From assembly GCA_934526185.1 (NCBI GenBank), contig CAKTAA010000007.1, positions 1 through 50,326 of the forward strand: a stretch of DNA of 50,326 nucleotides. Reading direction: 5' to 3'. This document shows, one piece after another, positions 34,021 through 42,548 of this stretch. The notes beneath the pieces were generated by a model. That model had not been told where the DNA came from. It searched no databases and was given only the letters and a program-made list of their open reading frames with translations. Position numbers and translations under genes: made by a program. Every line of letters begins with the position of its first letter. Position 1 is the stretch's first letter. The DNA is from an uncultured Eubacteriales bacterium (lineage in GTDB: Bacteria > Bacillota > Clostridia > Oscillospirales > CAG-272).

Positions 34021-35208
34021 TCATTGCGCATGCGGAATACCGTAATGTATCTCCGTAATTTCTCCATGCTCTATATATACGCGCGGAACCCGTTTCGCAA
34101 TGCCGCATACCAGCTCATAACCTATTGTCTGAGCAAGCGCAGCAACGTCGTCTGCCAGAATCACAGCCTCACCGTCTCTGCCAAAGAGCGTCACTGTGTC
34201 TCCAACTGCGGTATCCGGTATCTCCGTCACATCAACCATAAACTGATCCATACAGACTCGTCCGATGATCGGCGCTCGTTTGCCCCGAATCAGTACATAT
34301 CCGCGGTTTGAAAGAAGCCGCGGAACACCGTCCGCGTATCCCGCGCAGACAGTGGCGACACGCGTGGAATGCTCCGTGATATACGTACAGCCGTAGCTAA
34401 CGGGGATTCCCTCCTCCAACTGTTTGACATGGATCACTCTGCTTTTCAGTGCCATAACAGGACGCAGGCCCTCAATTTTTTTTAAATTAACAGCCGGCGA
34501 CGGCTCAAGCCCATACAGAATGATCCCCTCGCGCATCATGTCAAACGACGGTTCCATGTCGATTGTCGCGGCGCTGTTATACAAATGCCGAATAGGAATG
34601 ATGATGCCCGATTCCTTCAGTCTGCTGTCAAACGCCGCAAAACGGGAACGCTGTTGATTTGCATAGGTCTTATCGGTTTCATCTGCTGAGGCGAAATGAC
34701 TGAACAGGCCCTCCAGAACGAGATTCGGAAGTTCAGCGATTTTTTTAATATCCGTAAGTCCCTCATCCGTATCGGGAAAGCCGATTCTGGACATACCGGT
34801 GTCCAACACCAGATGTATGCTGACTCTGGCATCCCGACGTTCCGCACATTCCTGAAGAAGCTTCGCATCTTCCCATCTGTAAACTGCCGGTCTGATTCCG
34901 TACCGTATCAGGACGTCGTACAAAGCAGGCGGCGCATACCCGAGAAGCATAATTGGTGTTTGGATGCCCGCCTCACGCAGCTCCACAGCCTCATCAACCA
35001 TAGCAACGGCAAAAAAATCAGCTTTTATGCCGTCTTCCCTTTCCAAGGCACGCGCTGCCTGTACGGCGCCATGGCCATAAGCATCCGCCTTGATTACGGC
35101 AAGCAGCTTTACCGGCTCCGGAATTTTCTTTCTGATTCCCGCAAAATTTCCCCTGATCGCATCCAGATCGATTTCCGCCCATGTTCTCAGCGAAGAAATC
35201 TGACTCAT
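34021..35208 (-). CDS. alr: Alanine racemase
   Basis: 395 residues from the ATG at 35208, chosen because AAAGGAG lies 9 bases upstream; the open frame extends 26 codons further without a site. The N-terminal TIM barrel has the PLP lysine K40 in A-V-I-K-A-D-A-Y-G-H-G. The C-terminal beta domain has C-A-G-Y-A-D-G with the second catalytic Tyr, and G-R-V-C-M-D-Q-F-M-V-D-V. It interconverts L- and D-alanine in the cytoplasm. As the last gene of the D-glutamate/5-oxoproline operon it would feed or drain the D-Ala used by the D-amino acid aminotransferase at the operon start. It could also be a catabolic second racemase beside a housekeeping copy elsewhere. Confidence 0.95.
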   Translation of the reverse strand: MSQISSLRTWAEIDLDAIRGNFAGIRKKIPEPVKLLAVIKADAYGHGAVQAARALEREDGIKADFFAVAMVDEAVELREAGIQTPIMLLGYAPPALYDVLIRYGIRPAVYRWEDAKLLQECAERRDARVSIHLVLDTGMSRIGFPDTDEGLTDIKKIAELPNLVLEGLFSHFASADETDKTYANQQRSRFAAFDSRLKESGIIIPIRHLYNSAATIDMEPSFDMMREGIILYGLEPSPAVNLKKIEGLRPVMALKSRVIHVKQLEEGIPVSYGCTYITEHSTRVATVCAGYADGVPRLLSNRGYVLIRGKRAPIIGRVCMDQFMVDVTEIPDTAVGDTVTLFGRDGEAVILADDVAALAQTIGYELVCGIAKRVPRVYIEHGEITEIHYGIPHAQ

Positions 35209-35368
35209 TGTATTCCACTCCTTTATCGGCTTTGTGTCTGAAACAAAGAATCCGTCTGCTTTACCGATTTGCTTTTCCAAACCCAAATCCCCGTGTAAAT
35301 ATCGCGTTTTTTACATTCTGCCGCTGTCCGTCCGCAATTGTAATCGCTCTTGTCGGAATTACGTCAGG

Positions 35369-36142
35369 TTATACCCCGGCCGTTTCCGCAAGCGGAGCAA
35401 TCTCAATGCCCGCCTCCGTCAAGGCCTTGCGGATTTCCCTCACAAATTCCAGTGCCTGAAGATTATCACCGTGTACGCAGATGGAATCGGCGCCGACTTC
35501 TATTTCTTTCCCGCTGATGCTTTCTACTTTTCCCGTCCGCACAAGTCTGACAATTCTTTGAACCGCCGCTTCCTTGTCCGTTATCACCGCGCCGGGTTTG
35601 GAACGAGCGACCAACGTACCGTCATCCTCGTATGCGCGGTCGGCGAAAACTTCTCTGGCACAGCGAATGCCCATCTGTTCTGCCGCTCTACACATCTCGC
35701 TTCCGGAAAGCGCCAACAGAATCAGTTCTTCTGAAACTGACGCTACTCCCTCGCAGACCGCGCGTGCAAGATTTATGTCCACTGCCGCCATATTGTACAT
35801 GGCCCCATGCGGCTTGACATGACAAAGCGGAATTCGATTCGCCCGGCAGAAGGCAGTCAGAGCTCCCACCTGATACTGTATATAAGCCTTCAGTTCCTTG
35901 GGCGTCACCTTGAGATTCCGGCGTCCGAAACCGACAAGATCAGGATATCCCGGATGTGCACCAACCGCAACATTAGCAGCAGCGGCCTCGGCAACGGTTT
36001 CGCTCATTACGACAGCATCTCCCCCATGCCAGCCGCATGCGATATTAGCGGATGATATGAGCGGTATCACTTCCGCATCTTTTCCAATGCTGTATGCGCC
36101 GAAGCTTTCGCCCAGATCGCAGTTGATATCAATCTTTTTCAT
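35369..36142 (-). CDS. pxpA: 5-oxoprolinase subunit A (LamB/YcsF family)
   Basis: 257 residues, start at ATG 36142 behind AAGGAG. Opens with I-D-I-N-C-D-L-G-E-S-F-G, the family hallmark, then S-A-N-I-A-C-G-W-H-G-G-D and V-G-A-H-P-G-Y-P-D (metal-site His residues), V-K-P-H-G-A-M-Y-N and E-V-F-A-D-R-A-Y. The length is normal. PxpA works with PxpB and PxpC to hydrolyse 5-oxoproline to glutamate with ATP. In this operon the A gene is separated from B and C by the PHP and DUF1445 genes. Confidence 0.95.
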   Translation of the reverse strand: MKKIDINCDLGESFGAYSIGKDAEVIPLISSANIACGWHGGDAVVMSETVAEAAAANVAVGAHPGYPDLVGFGRRNLKVTPKELKAYIQYQVGALTAFCRANRIPLCHVKPHGAMYNMAAVDINLARAVCEGVASVSEELILLALSGSEMCRAAEQMGIRCAREVFADRAYEDDGTLVARSKPGAVITDKEAAVQRIVRLVRTGKVESISGKEIEVGADSICVHGDNLQALEFVREIRKALTEAGIEIAPLAETAGV

Positions 36143-36264
36143 TTCAGTTAATCTCCTTGATATGGAATATGGCACCGTTTTCGGCACGGACAACCGTTTG
36201 GGGATTGACATACGAAATCCGGCTCCGCCGAACTCTTTATGCTGTATTTCCGAAAATCAATGTA

Positions 36265-37065
36265 TCAATACTTCAGCGCTGTATTTTTTAAATCCGTTAT
36301 CAGCATATGCCCCGGAGCGTGTGTAATCGCCAGAGGCGGTTTTGCTGCCATAACCGCTGCCTGAGGCGTCACTCCACAGGGCCAGAATACTGGAATTTCT
36401 CCTTCCCGAATGGTAACCGGATCGCCGAAATCTGGGCATCCGATATCCTTTATACCGATTTCCGCAGGATTTCCCAGATGTACCGGCGCGCCATGCACAC
36501 GCGGCATCTCCGAGGTTACCTTTGTCGCACGGATTGCCATTGCCGGCGTCATCGGCCGCATGCTGACCACCATATTGCCGTGAAATATCCCCGCGGGCAC
36601 ACAAGGCAAATTGGTCAGATACATCGGAACATTGCATTGCTCCTCAATCTGCCGTACCGGAACGCCGGCATCCAGCAAAGCTGCTTCAAAGGAAAAGCTG
36701 CATCCAATCAGAAAGCTCACGAAGTCCTCCCGCCAGATACCGGAAACGTCCGTTTCCTCACGAACCAGCTTTCCATGTTCGTAAATTCTGTATTTCGGAA
36801 TATCCCTTGCAATATCAGTCCCCTCTGCGATATAGCGCAGTGTACGGCTTCCCTTGTCGCTGACCTCAAGAAGCGGGCATGAGGTCGGATTTCTCTGCGC
36901 AAACAGCAAGAAATCGTATGCCTCCTCATACGGCAGAATCACCAGATTCGCCTGCGCATATCCCATGCACATACCCGAAGTCTGGGAAGCAATCTCCCCG
37001 CTGCGTATCTTTTTTCTCACCTCCGAGGGCATAGCGTTAGCGTATTCCATTTCCATCTTCGCCAT
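36265..37065 (-). CDS. DUF1445 protein (putative hydro-lyase; N-terminal half of D-glutamate cyclase)
   Basis: 266 residues, start ATG 37065 behind AAAGGA; the frame is open further 5' without a site. Recognisable blocks: T-S-G-M-C-M-G-Y-A-Q-A-N-L, C-P-L-L-E-V, F-L-I-G-C-S-F-S-F-E-A-A-L, N-V-P-M-Y, M-V-V-S-M-R-P-M, H-G-A-P-V-H-L-G, V-F-W-P-C-G-V-T-P-Q-A and I-T-H-A-P-G-H-M-L-I-T-D. The family (YcsI in B. subtilis, next to kipI and kipA) is annotated only as putative hydro-lyase. The vertebrate D-glutamate cyclase DGLUCY fuses this domain to a DUF4392 domain, encoded here three genes upstream. Its own reaction is not established. Confidence 0.93.
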   Translation of the reverse strand: MAKMEMEYANAMPSEVRKKIRSGEIASQTSGMCMGYAQANLVILPYEEAYDFLLFAQRNPTSCPLLEVSDKGSRTLRYIAEGTDIARDIPKYRIYEHGKLVREETDVSGIWREDFVSFLIGCSFSFEAALLDAGVPVRQIEEQCNVPMYLTNLPCVPAGIFHGNMVVSMRPMTPAMAIRATKVTSEMPRVHGAPVHLGNPAEIGIKDIGCPDFGDPVTIREGEIPVFWPCGVTPQAAVMAAKPPLAITHAPGHMLITDLKNTALKY

Positions 37066-37157
37066 AAACATTCCTTTCCTGCAAGCTGCAGTATAATGCC
37101 GCTTCAGACGGCTTTCAATTATCCTCCCGCTAAGCCGAGTTTTTCCCTTCAGCTCTC

Positions 37158-38072
37158 TTACGCAAAAAATATCGGATTGCTCCATGCGCGGCGGCCGTTT
37201 TTATCTGTTACCGTAACCCTGATGTATTTCAAAAAGTCAGGGGCTGCGCACTCATGACGGCACAGATCAGCATTGTCGGAATACAGGCGGGGGCATTGTA
37301 TCCGTCCCGCCCGAAAAACGATTTCCGTACACGGGGAACATTCAACAACCGCCTTTCCGTTTTCCACATAGAAATCCTTTATTTGGGGGCCGCAAGATGA
37401 ATAAAATGCTCCGTTTTTCAGTGCATTAAGAATAGAAGCGATATTTCTCTCCGCCTTTACGTATACCCATCCCTTGCAGTGCTGATCCATGGGGTGGCCG
37501 TCGTCAACGGCACAGCCGTATATGTGCTGTCCCTGCATAAGCAAATCATCCCAATATGCGGCGTTTGCATCCAAGCCGTTATCAAGGACACAGCCGGTAT
37601 TCCATATTTCCATCGCAAAGTTTCCTTTTAAACGGTCAAATTCACATACCGGTGTAAGGCTCCACTCAGGATGACATAACATTGTCAAATGCCCCGCCTG
37701 ATGGAATGTATCAAGATTTTTTTGAAACTGCTCCTGGTTGTCTACCCTGTCAAAGCTGAAACGCTGGTCCTGGCTATATGGGTTGCCCTCGGCGGGTCCC
37801 AACACCACTGTGTGATAGCAGGCATGCCACCGTTCTCCCTTCAAGCTGCTGTCGATTTCCATGCCCGGCAGAATGATCATGTCCGTATCCGGAGCATAGT
37901 TTTTGTAATTATAAATTCTGTGATCGGTAATGGCCATAAAATCGTAACCTTCCTGCTTGTGCAGGCGAATCACCTCTTCAGGTGTCCCCCGTCCGTCGGA
38001 GCGCGTTGTGTGGCAGTGCAGTGCACCCTTCAGCAGGGTACCGTTTCCGTTAAAAGCCGCTTGTCTTACCAT
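37158..38072 (-). CDS. PHP-domain metal-dependent phosphoesterase/hydrolase
   Basis: Protein of 304 residues. The PHP core shows G-A-L-H-C-H-T-T-R-S-D-G (metal site 1), M-A-I-T-D-H-R (site 2), L-P-G-M-E-I and L-C-H-P-E-W, with a late A-V-D-D-G-H motif. All PHP ligands appear present. After about residue 225 comes a small beta domain ending in V-T-D-K-N-G-R-R-A-W-S-N-P-I. PHP proteins hydrolyse phosphoesters or other bonds with a trinuclear metal centre. No PHP enzyme is a standard member of the 5-oxoproline pathway, so its presence between PxpC and DUF1445 is notable. AGGAAAG precedes the ATG. Confidence 0.88.
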   Translation of the reverse strand: MVRQAAFNGNGTLLKGALHCHTTRSDGRGTPEEVIRLHKQEGYDFMAITDHRIYNYKNYAPDTDMIILPGMEIDSSLKGERWHACYHTVVLGPAEGNPYSQDQRFSFDRVDNQEQFQKNLDTFHQAGHLTMLCHPEWSLTPVCEFDRLKGNFAMEIWNTGCVLDNGLDANAAYWDDLLMQGQHIYGCAVDDGHPMDQHCKGWVYVKAERNIASILNALKNGAFYSSCGPQIKDFYVENGKAVVECSPCTEIVFRAGRIQCPRLYSDNADLCRHECAAPDFLKYIRVTVTDKNGRRAWSNPIFFA

Positions 38073-38221
38073 GATACTTTCCTCACATTCTGTTTTTATT
38101 ATGAATTTCGCTTATACATAAGGCAAAGATTTTTTCAATGTATTTATATTTTTGTTCCAATTTCCACCCGCGAGACATTCTCTGATGCTGAGCATTACAT
38201 TAAAATGTTCGGTGTTCTCTG

Positions 38222-39130
38222 TTAAAGATCCTCATCCTCTGCAGCGATTTTCTGTGCCTGTTCTACCGTCACCGGCGTGAATCTCAAAACATTTCCGGGA
38301 ATTGCCTGTGCGGCTGCGGGAATGTCCGCACTGATTACCGTTCCGATTTTTGCATAGCCTCCGGTGGTCTGGTGATCAGCCAGCAAAACGATAGGCTGGC
38401 CGTTTGCCGGAATCTGTACAGAACCAAGAGCAATGCCATCGGAAATGATATCGACGCCGCCGGCAGCCTTCAAAGCTTGCCCTTCCAGACGCAGACCCAT
38501 GCGGTCGGAAGCAGGCTGTACACGGTACGGAGATGAAACAAATCTCCGCTTTGCCTCGTCGTCAAACATATCATCCTGAGGTCCCCATACGAAACGCAGC
38601 AGAATTTCGGCGGGATATTGCGGCTTCTCAAGTTTGAGCCGCATCTCAGGAAGCTCTTCTCTGCGGCCTTTTAATGGTATAATATCACCGGATTTCAGCT
38701 TTCTCCCGCAAAAACCTCCGATGCCGCATTTCAAATTTGTGGACAGACTTCCCATAACCCTTGGCAGGTCAAAACCGCCAGAGACCGCCAGATAAGCACG
38801 GCAGCCGTTTTTCGCAGCGCCCATACTGATATAATCTCCCGCCTCAACCTCCAGCGTCTGATAAGTTCTAACCGGCTTACCGTTTTGATACGGCGTCATA
38901 TCGGCGCCTGTTATGGCAATCAGGCACCGGCGCGAAAATTGTACAGTCATCCCCAGCAGCGTCATTTCAATCACCGCTTCTCCAATGTCATTTCCTACCA
39001 AGCGATTTGCCTGCCGCAGCGCACGCTGATCCGCCGCCCCTGAAGGCGTAAAACCCATGGCCTGGTATCCGTATCTCCCGGCATCCTGTACGGTCGACAG
39101 CGCGCCGGGTATGATAATCTTAATGCTCAT
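38222..39130 (-). CDS. pxpC: 5-oxoprolinase subunit C (biotin-dependent carboxyltransferase-like; KipA family)
   Basis: Protein of 302 residues. Typical opening P-G-A-L-S-T-V-Q-D-A-G-R-Y-G-Y-Q and G-F-T-P-S-G-A-A-D, then N-R-L-V-G-N, I-A-I-T-G-A-D-M, Y-L-A-V-S-G-G-F-D-L-P, M-G-L-R-L-E-G and Q-T-T-G-G-Y-A-K-I-G-T-V-I. It forms the BC complex with PxpB. The 250 bases between pxpB and this gene hold only a short doubtful frame. Confidence 0.95.
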   Translation of the reverse strand: MSIKIIIPGALSTVQDAGRYGYQAMGFTPSGAADQRALRQANRLVGNDIGEAVIEMTLLGMTVQFSRRCLIAITGADMTPYQNGKPVRTYQTLEVEAGDYISMGAAKNGCRAYLAVSGGFDLPRVMGSLSTNLKCGIGGFCGRKLKSGDIIPLKGRREELPEMRLKLEKPQYPAEILLRFVWGPQDDMFDDEAKRRFVSSPYRVQPASDRMGLRLEGQALKAAGGVDIISDGIALGSVQIPANGQPIVLLADHQTTGGYAKIGTVISADIPAAAQAIPGNVLRFTPVTVEQAQKIAAEDEDL

Positions 39131-39380
39131 GACTCAGTCTCCCGTTTCCGCTTCTGCGCCCATTTCTCTCACCATTGCCGGTTTAAGCAGCCGGGCAGAA
39201 GCGCGGTGTTATTTCATTCTGACAAAAATTTGCCCGCAGACACCGCAACCGGCTTGCCGAACGGGTACTGCCTCTTCCGGCGTAGTCCCACAGACAAATC
39301 ATGGTAGTATTATGATATCAGCTGTATTTGAGTACGATATGATAAAAAACGTCTTATTCTGTGAATTTTGAAAACGCACG

Positions 39381-40121
39381 TCAAGCACCCGCTTCATTTT
39401 TGATAGTTTCTGTCCGTAACTGATATTCACCGCGTTCAACTCGCTCTGCTATATCCCGGTACGTCTGTTCATCAACTGAAAAAAAGCGGATCGAATCACC
39501 AGCTTTGTACAGTATCGGCGGCTGCCGGTTCGGATCATAGGGACGCACCGGCGTTCTGCCGATCAGATTCCATCCGCCGGGTGACGCTATAGGATAAATA
39601 CCGGTCTGCTCTCCGCCAATGCCGACAGCGCCCGCCGGTATCGCCGTTCTCGGAGATGGCAGGCGCGGCGTTGCGATTTTCGGATCCAAGCCGCCCAGAT
39701 AGGCAAAGCCCGGCAGAAATCCAAGCATGTAAATCAGATAGGTTCGAGACGTATGACGCCGCACAACTTCATCCTCCGTCAGACAGGCGTACGCCGCTAC
39801 AATTCCCAGATCAGGACCGTATTCTCCGCCGTAGCACACAGGTATATGATAAACCATTGAAAAAGAATCTCTACCCTGCTTCATCGCTTCGGCAGCGGCG
39901 CGCAGCTTTCCGCACAGCTCCTCATAGGATATCCTGCGTGGATCATAGATGACGCTGAGAGAACGGAAGGTCGGTATGGTTTCGCTGATTCCGTCAATCG
40001 GATGCGCCTCTATAAAATCATACAAAGCTTTCACGGATCGGTTTACAGCCGGCGAAATCTCATTGCCAAATTCAAACGTCAGCGCGGAATCGCCGGCGGG
40101 AAGAATACGAAATGCCGCCAA
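39381..40121 (-). CDS. pxpB: 5-oxoprolinase subunit B (allophanate hydrolase-like; KipI family)
   Basis: Protein of 246 residues. Family blocks: L-P-A-G-D-S-A-L-T-F-E-F-G, S-L-S-V-I-Y-D-P, I-P-V-C-Y-G-G-E-Y-G-P-D-L, M-L-G-F-L-P-G-F-A-Y-L-G-G-L-D, R-T-A-I-P-A-G-A-V-G-I-G-G and Y-P-I-A-S-P-G-G-W. The start is a TTG directly after the TGA of the DUF4392 gene (TGATTG), with GGAGAGG about 10 bases upstream. The zero-gap junction indicates translational coupling with DUF4392. Confidence 0.93.
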   Translation of the reverse strand: MAAFRILPAGDSALTFEFGNEISPAVNRSVKALYDFIEAHPIDGISETIPTFRSLSVIYDPRRISYEELCGKLRAAAEAMKQGRDSFSMVYHIPVCYGGEYGPDLGIVAAYACLTEDEVVRRHTSRTYLIYMLGFLPGFAYLGGLDPKIATPRLPSPRTAIPAGAVGIGGEQTGIYPIASPGGWNLIGRTPVRPYDPNRQPPILYKAGDSIRFFSVDEQTYRDIAERVERGEYQLRTETIKNEAGA

Positions 40122-41216
40122 TCAGCTCATCCTCTCCTCTTCAAAATAGCCCAGATGAATTACCTTTTCAAACCAGGTTTTACAGGTTTTGCGCAGACTC
40201 AGCGCATTTTCCGCGCAACTCCGCATCAGGGATACCTGCGAAACATTGATAGTCCAGTCCATGCCGTCAATGGCCGGAACCAGCCATCCGTACATATCGA
40301 TCATCCCCGCACGCGAGGCGGTGTAGATCATTTCCTTTTCCATTTCCGGTGTCGGCGTCAGATCCATCTGTTCAGTTAGATACGACATGGCAGCCAGAAC
40401 CGCATAGGTTCCCCAGTCGGATACCGTTGCTGTAAGAATATGCTCGGCAGCGGTTTTGGCCGCGATTCCTCCCTTACAGCCGCAGCGGCAGCTTTCAACG
40501 CCCTCTCCGTCTCCGATGCCCGCGTAGGGTATGTAGGTAAGCAGGTGCTCCCGCAGGGTTCCCATGCCGATTTCATTTCCGAGATCGCCTATGGCAAACG
40601 TCGGAACGCCCAATTTCTTCAGTTTTTCAAAAAGAATATCCGATTTCGCCTCCAATGCGGAAACATCAAGTCCCGTTGCATTGTGATACACACCCTTTTC
40701 GTTTGCACCGGGCGCCTCAATTGCAACAACCGCTGCCGGCACGCCATGCCCCAGCATGCGTTCTGCCTGCGCTTCCGCCTCCGCTGCATCCTTTGTAAAT
40801 GTCACAGCGGCCATGGAAATCGGATACTTCTTAACATCTTCTATGTCTGTATAACAGTGAATTCCAGCCACGGCGGAAAGCTGTTTTGCTGCTTCCAGAT
40901 TGTCCTCCGGTATTACCAGCACAGGTTTTGCGCCCTTTTTGACCAACGCGCGGGCTAAAAGAACCGATCCGATGATGCCGTCCATCTCCGCCTTGCCAAA
41001 TGGGAGAAGTACAAAACCTGTTAAAATGTATATAAGAGAATCCGGTTTGATTTTAGACAGAAGCGCCTCCGCAAAGCTCATGGAAAGCGGTGCTTTTGTG
41101 TATTCTCTTGCTGCCGGATACAGAATGCGGCATACACCGTAGCCTCTGGGATCCAAATTCATCAAATCGTCAAGATTTCTGCCCATATTATATTTAGTAA
41201 GTTCTTCCTGTGTCAT
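40122..41216 (-). CDS. DUF4392 / D-glutamate cyclase-like protein
   Basis: 364 residues from ATG 41216 (GAAAGGACG upstream); the frame is open 23 codons further without a site. Seen: L-T-G-F-V-L, E-M-D-G-I-I-G-S-V-L-L-A-R-A-L, then A-I-E-A-P-G, G-I-G-D-G-E-G, and near the end A-I-D-G-M-D-W. These are hallmarks of the DUF4392 family, the C-terminal half of vertebrate DGLUCY, which turns D-glutamate into 5-oxo-D-proline. The short N-terminal stretch before residue 40 is family-specific. Its coupling to pxpB places product formation and ring opening in one translation unit. Confidence 0.9.
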   Translation of the reverse strand: MTQEELTKYNMGRNLDDLMNLDPRGYGVCRILYPAAREYTKAPLSMSFAEALLSKIKPDSLIYILTGFVLLPFGKAEMDGIIGSVLLARALVKKGAKPVLVIPEDNLEAAKQLSAVAGIHCYTDIEDVKKYPISMAAVTFTKDAAEAEAQAERMLGHGVPAAVVAIEAPGANEKGVYHNATGLDVSALEAKSDILFEKLKKLGVPTFAIGDLGNEIGMGTLREHLLTYIPYAGIGDGEGVESCRCGCKGGIAAKTAAEHILTATVSDWGTYAVLAAMSYLTEQMDLTPTPEMEKEMIYTASRAGMIDMYGWLVPAIDGMDWTINVSQVSLMRSCAENALSLRKTCKTWFEKVIHLGYFEEERMS

Positions 41217-41339
41217 TTTTCTCGTCCTTTCCCGCATATGCGGCTGTAATGCATTGTCGGCGCATCGGCTTTTCGATTTCCGCATGCGCCGACTGTTGAT
41301 ATCAGCAGAGTATTTAAAAATTATTCTGACTCTGAAATC

Positions 41340-42185
41340 TTAAACCGTGGTTTCACGGATGTAATCCTCCACCAGAGCATCCTGCAGCTTTTTAAGCAGC
41401 TCCGGTGCTTTGCCTCCGACCGGCTTTCCGTCGACCTCACTTGCCGCCAGACAGAAAGAGCCCGAGCTTGAAACAATAACTTCGTCCGCATGCATCAATT
41501 CATCCAGCGTGAACGGCGTTTCGTCCACCGGGATATTCAGCATTTTCGCTGTTTTAATCAGGTGTGCGCGTGCAATACCCGGCAAAATCAGATGGTCTGC
41601 AGGTGCGGTCATAAACACACCGTTTTTGATGATATGTACGTTGCTGTGTGCACACTCTGTCACACGATCCCCGCGATGGAATACAGCCTCGTCGCATCCG
41701 GCTTCCTTGGTTTTCTGAGCGGCTATAACACTCGGAATCAGGTTCAGCGTTTTGATGTTGCAGTGCAGGAATCTGGTATCCTCAAGGGTGATCAACTTAA
41801 TTTTCGCATATGTATCCTTCACCTTTGCCGGCTTCAGCGTGATCCACACATTGGCAGGAACGTCATCTCCCGGAAACGCATGATCGCGGACACCGGTTCC
41901 TCTTGTTACCTGCCAGTATACAAACTGTTCGTCACTGTCCAGACGTCTCACCATATCGTTCAGAATATCCTTCATCTCCGATTTTGTGTGCGGTATACGG
42001 ATCTGCAGCAGTCCGGCGCTGTTGTAAAAGCGCTCTATATGCTCATCCAGTGCATAGATGACATAATTACGGCTATAGGTTGCATCATACACTCCGTCAC
42101 CGAAATAGCTCACCCTGTCGTTCATAGGGATCATCATTTCCTCCAGCGGACCGAATTTGCCATTGTAATACCCGAGTTTTTCCAT
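41340..42185 (-). CDS. dat: D-amino acid aminotransferase (class IV)
   Basis: Protein of 281 residues with the fold-type IV pattern: N-D-R-V-S-Y-F-G-D-G-V-Y-D-A near the start, R-G-T-G-V-R-D-H-A-F-P, PLP Lys K145 in H-C-N-I-K-T-L-N-L, then V-T-E-C-A-H-S-N-V and I-L-P-G-I-A-R-A. I-K-T/S-L-N-L with R-D-H-x-F-P favours D-alanine aminotransferase over the branched-chain enzyme. It exchanges the amino group between D-Ala and 2-oxoglutarate, giving D-Glu and pyruvate. First gene of the operon, with the promoter about 110 bases upstream. Confidence 0.9.
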   Translation of the reverse strand: MEKLGYYNGKFGPLEEMMIPMNDRVSYFGDGVYDATYSRNYVIYALDEHIERFYNSAGLLQIRIPHTKSEMKDILNDMVRRLDSDEQFVYWQVTRGTGVRDHAFPGDDVPANVWITLKPAKVKDTYAKIKLITLEDTRFLHCNIKTLNLIPSVIAAQKTKEAGCDEAVFHRGDRVTECAHSNVHIIKNGVFMTAPADHLILPGIARAHLIKTAKMLNIPVDETPFTLDELMHADEVIVSSSGSFCLAASEVDGKPVGGKAPELLKKLQDALVEDYIRETTV

Positions 42186-42287
42186 GGTATTTTACCTTCT
42201 CCCAAAAATTTATTTCTGAAATGCGCTTTTTCACCGTAAAATACAGGTGATTTTTCCTCAGCACATTTTCAATGATATCAATGAAAG

Positions 42288-42316
42288 ATTTTATCATATA
42301 TCCTGCAGAATTTCAA
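42288..42316 (-). promoter_or_regulatory. Promoter of the D-glutamate/5-oxoproline operon
   Basis: Minus strand: TTGAAA (42311-42316), 17-base spacer, TAAAAT (42288-42293). The only good promoter seen upstream of the eight-gene run. The leader of about 95 bases contains no obvious attenuator. Confidence 0.7.
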
Positions 42317-42417
42317 GGCCCATTCGATAAATTTCCTAAAAAATGTCGCTTTAGAAACTTTACACTGTTTTTTCGTCGACTTTTCATAAATTCAAGCCAT
42401 AGCAGATTTTACAGGGA

Positions 42418-42446
42418 TTGACAATCGTGATTTGAAATGGTATAAT
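42418..42446 (+). promoter_or_regulatory. Perfect consensus promoter of BNR-repeat gene
   Basis: TTGACA (42418-42423), 17-base spacer, TATAAT (42441-42446) on the plus strand, about 100 bases before ATG 42549. Divergent from the operon promoter. Confidence 0.85.
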
Positions 42447-42548
42447 GCTTCCGCATTTTAAACGCTTTCCTAATAAATATAGTAAGCTTAAATTCCGCTC
42501 CTCAGCGTAAGGCTTATTAACAAATGCAGAAAGGACAGGCATACTTTT

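Noticed and set aside
39131..39380. Short minus-strand ORF (about 39 codons) between pxpB and pxpC, considered as a biotin carrier remnant
   Set aside because: No biotinyl motif (M-K-M), no binding site; treated as spacer.
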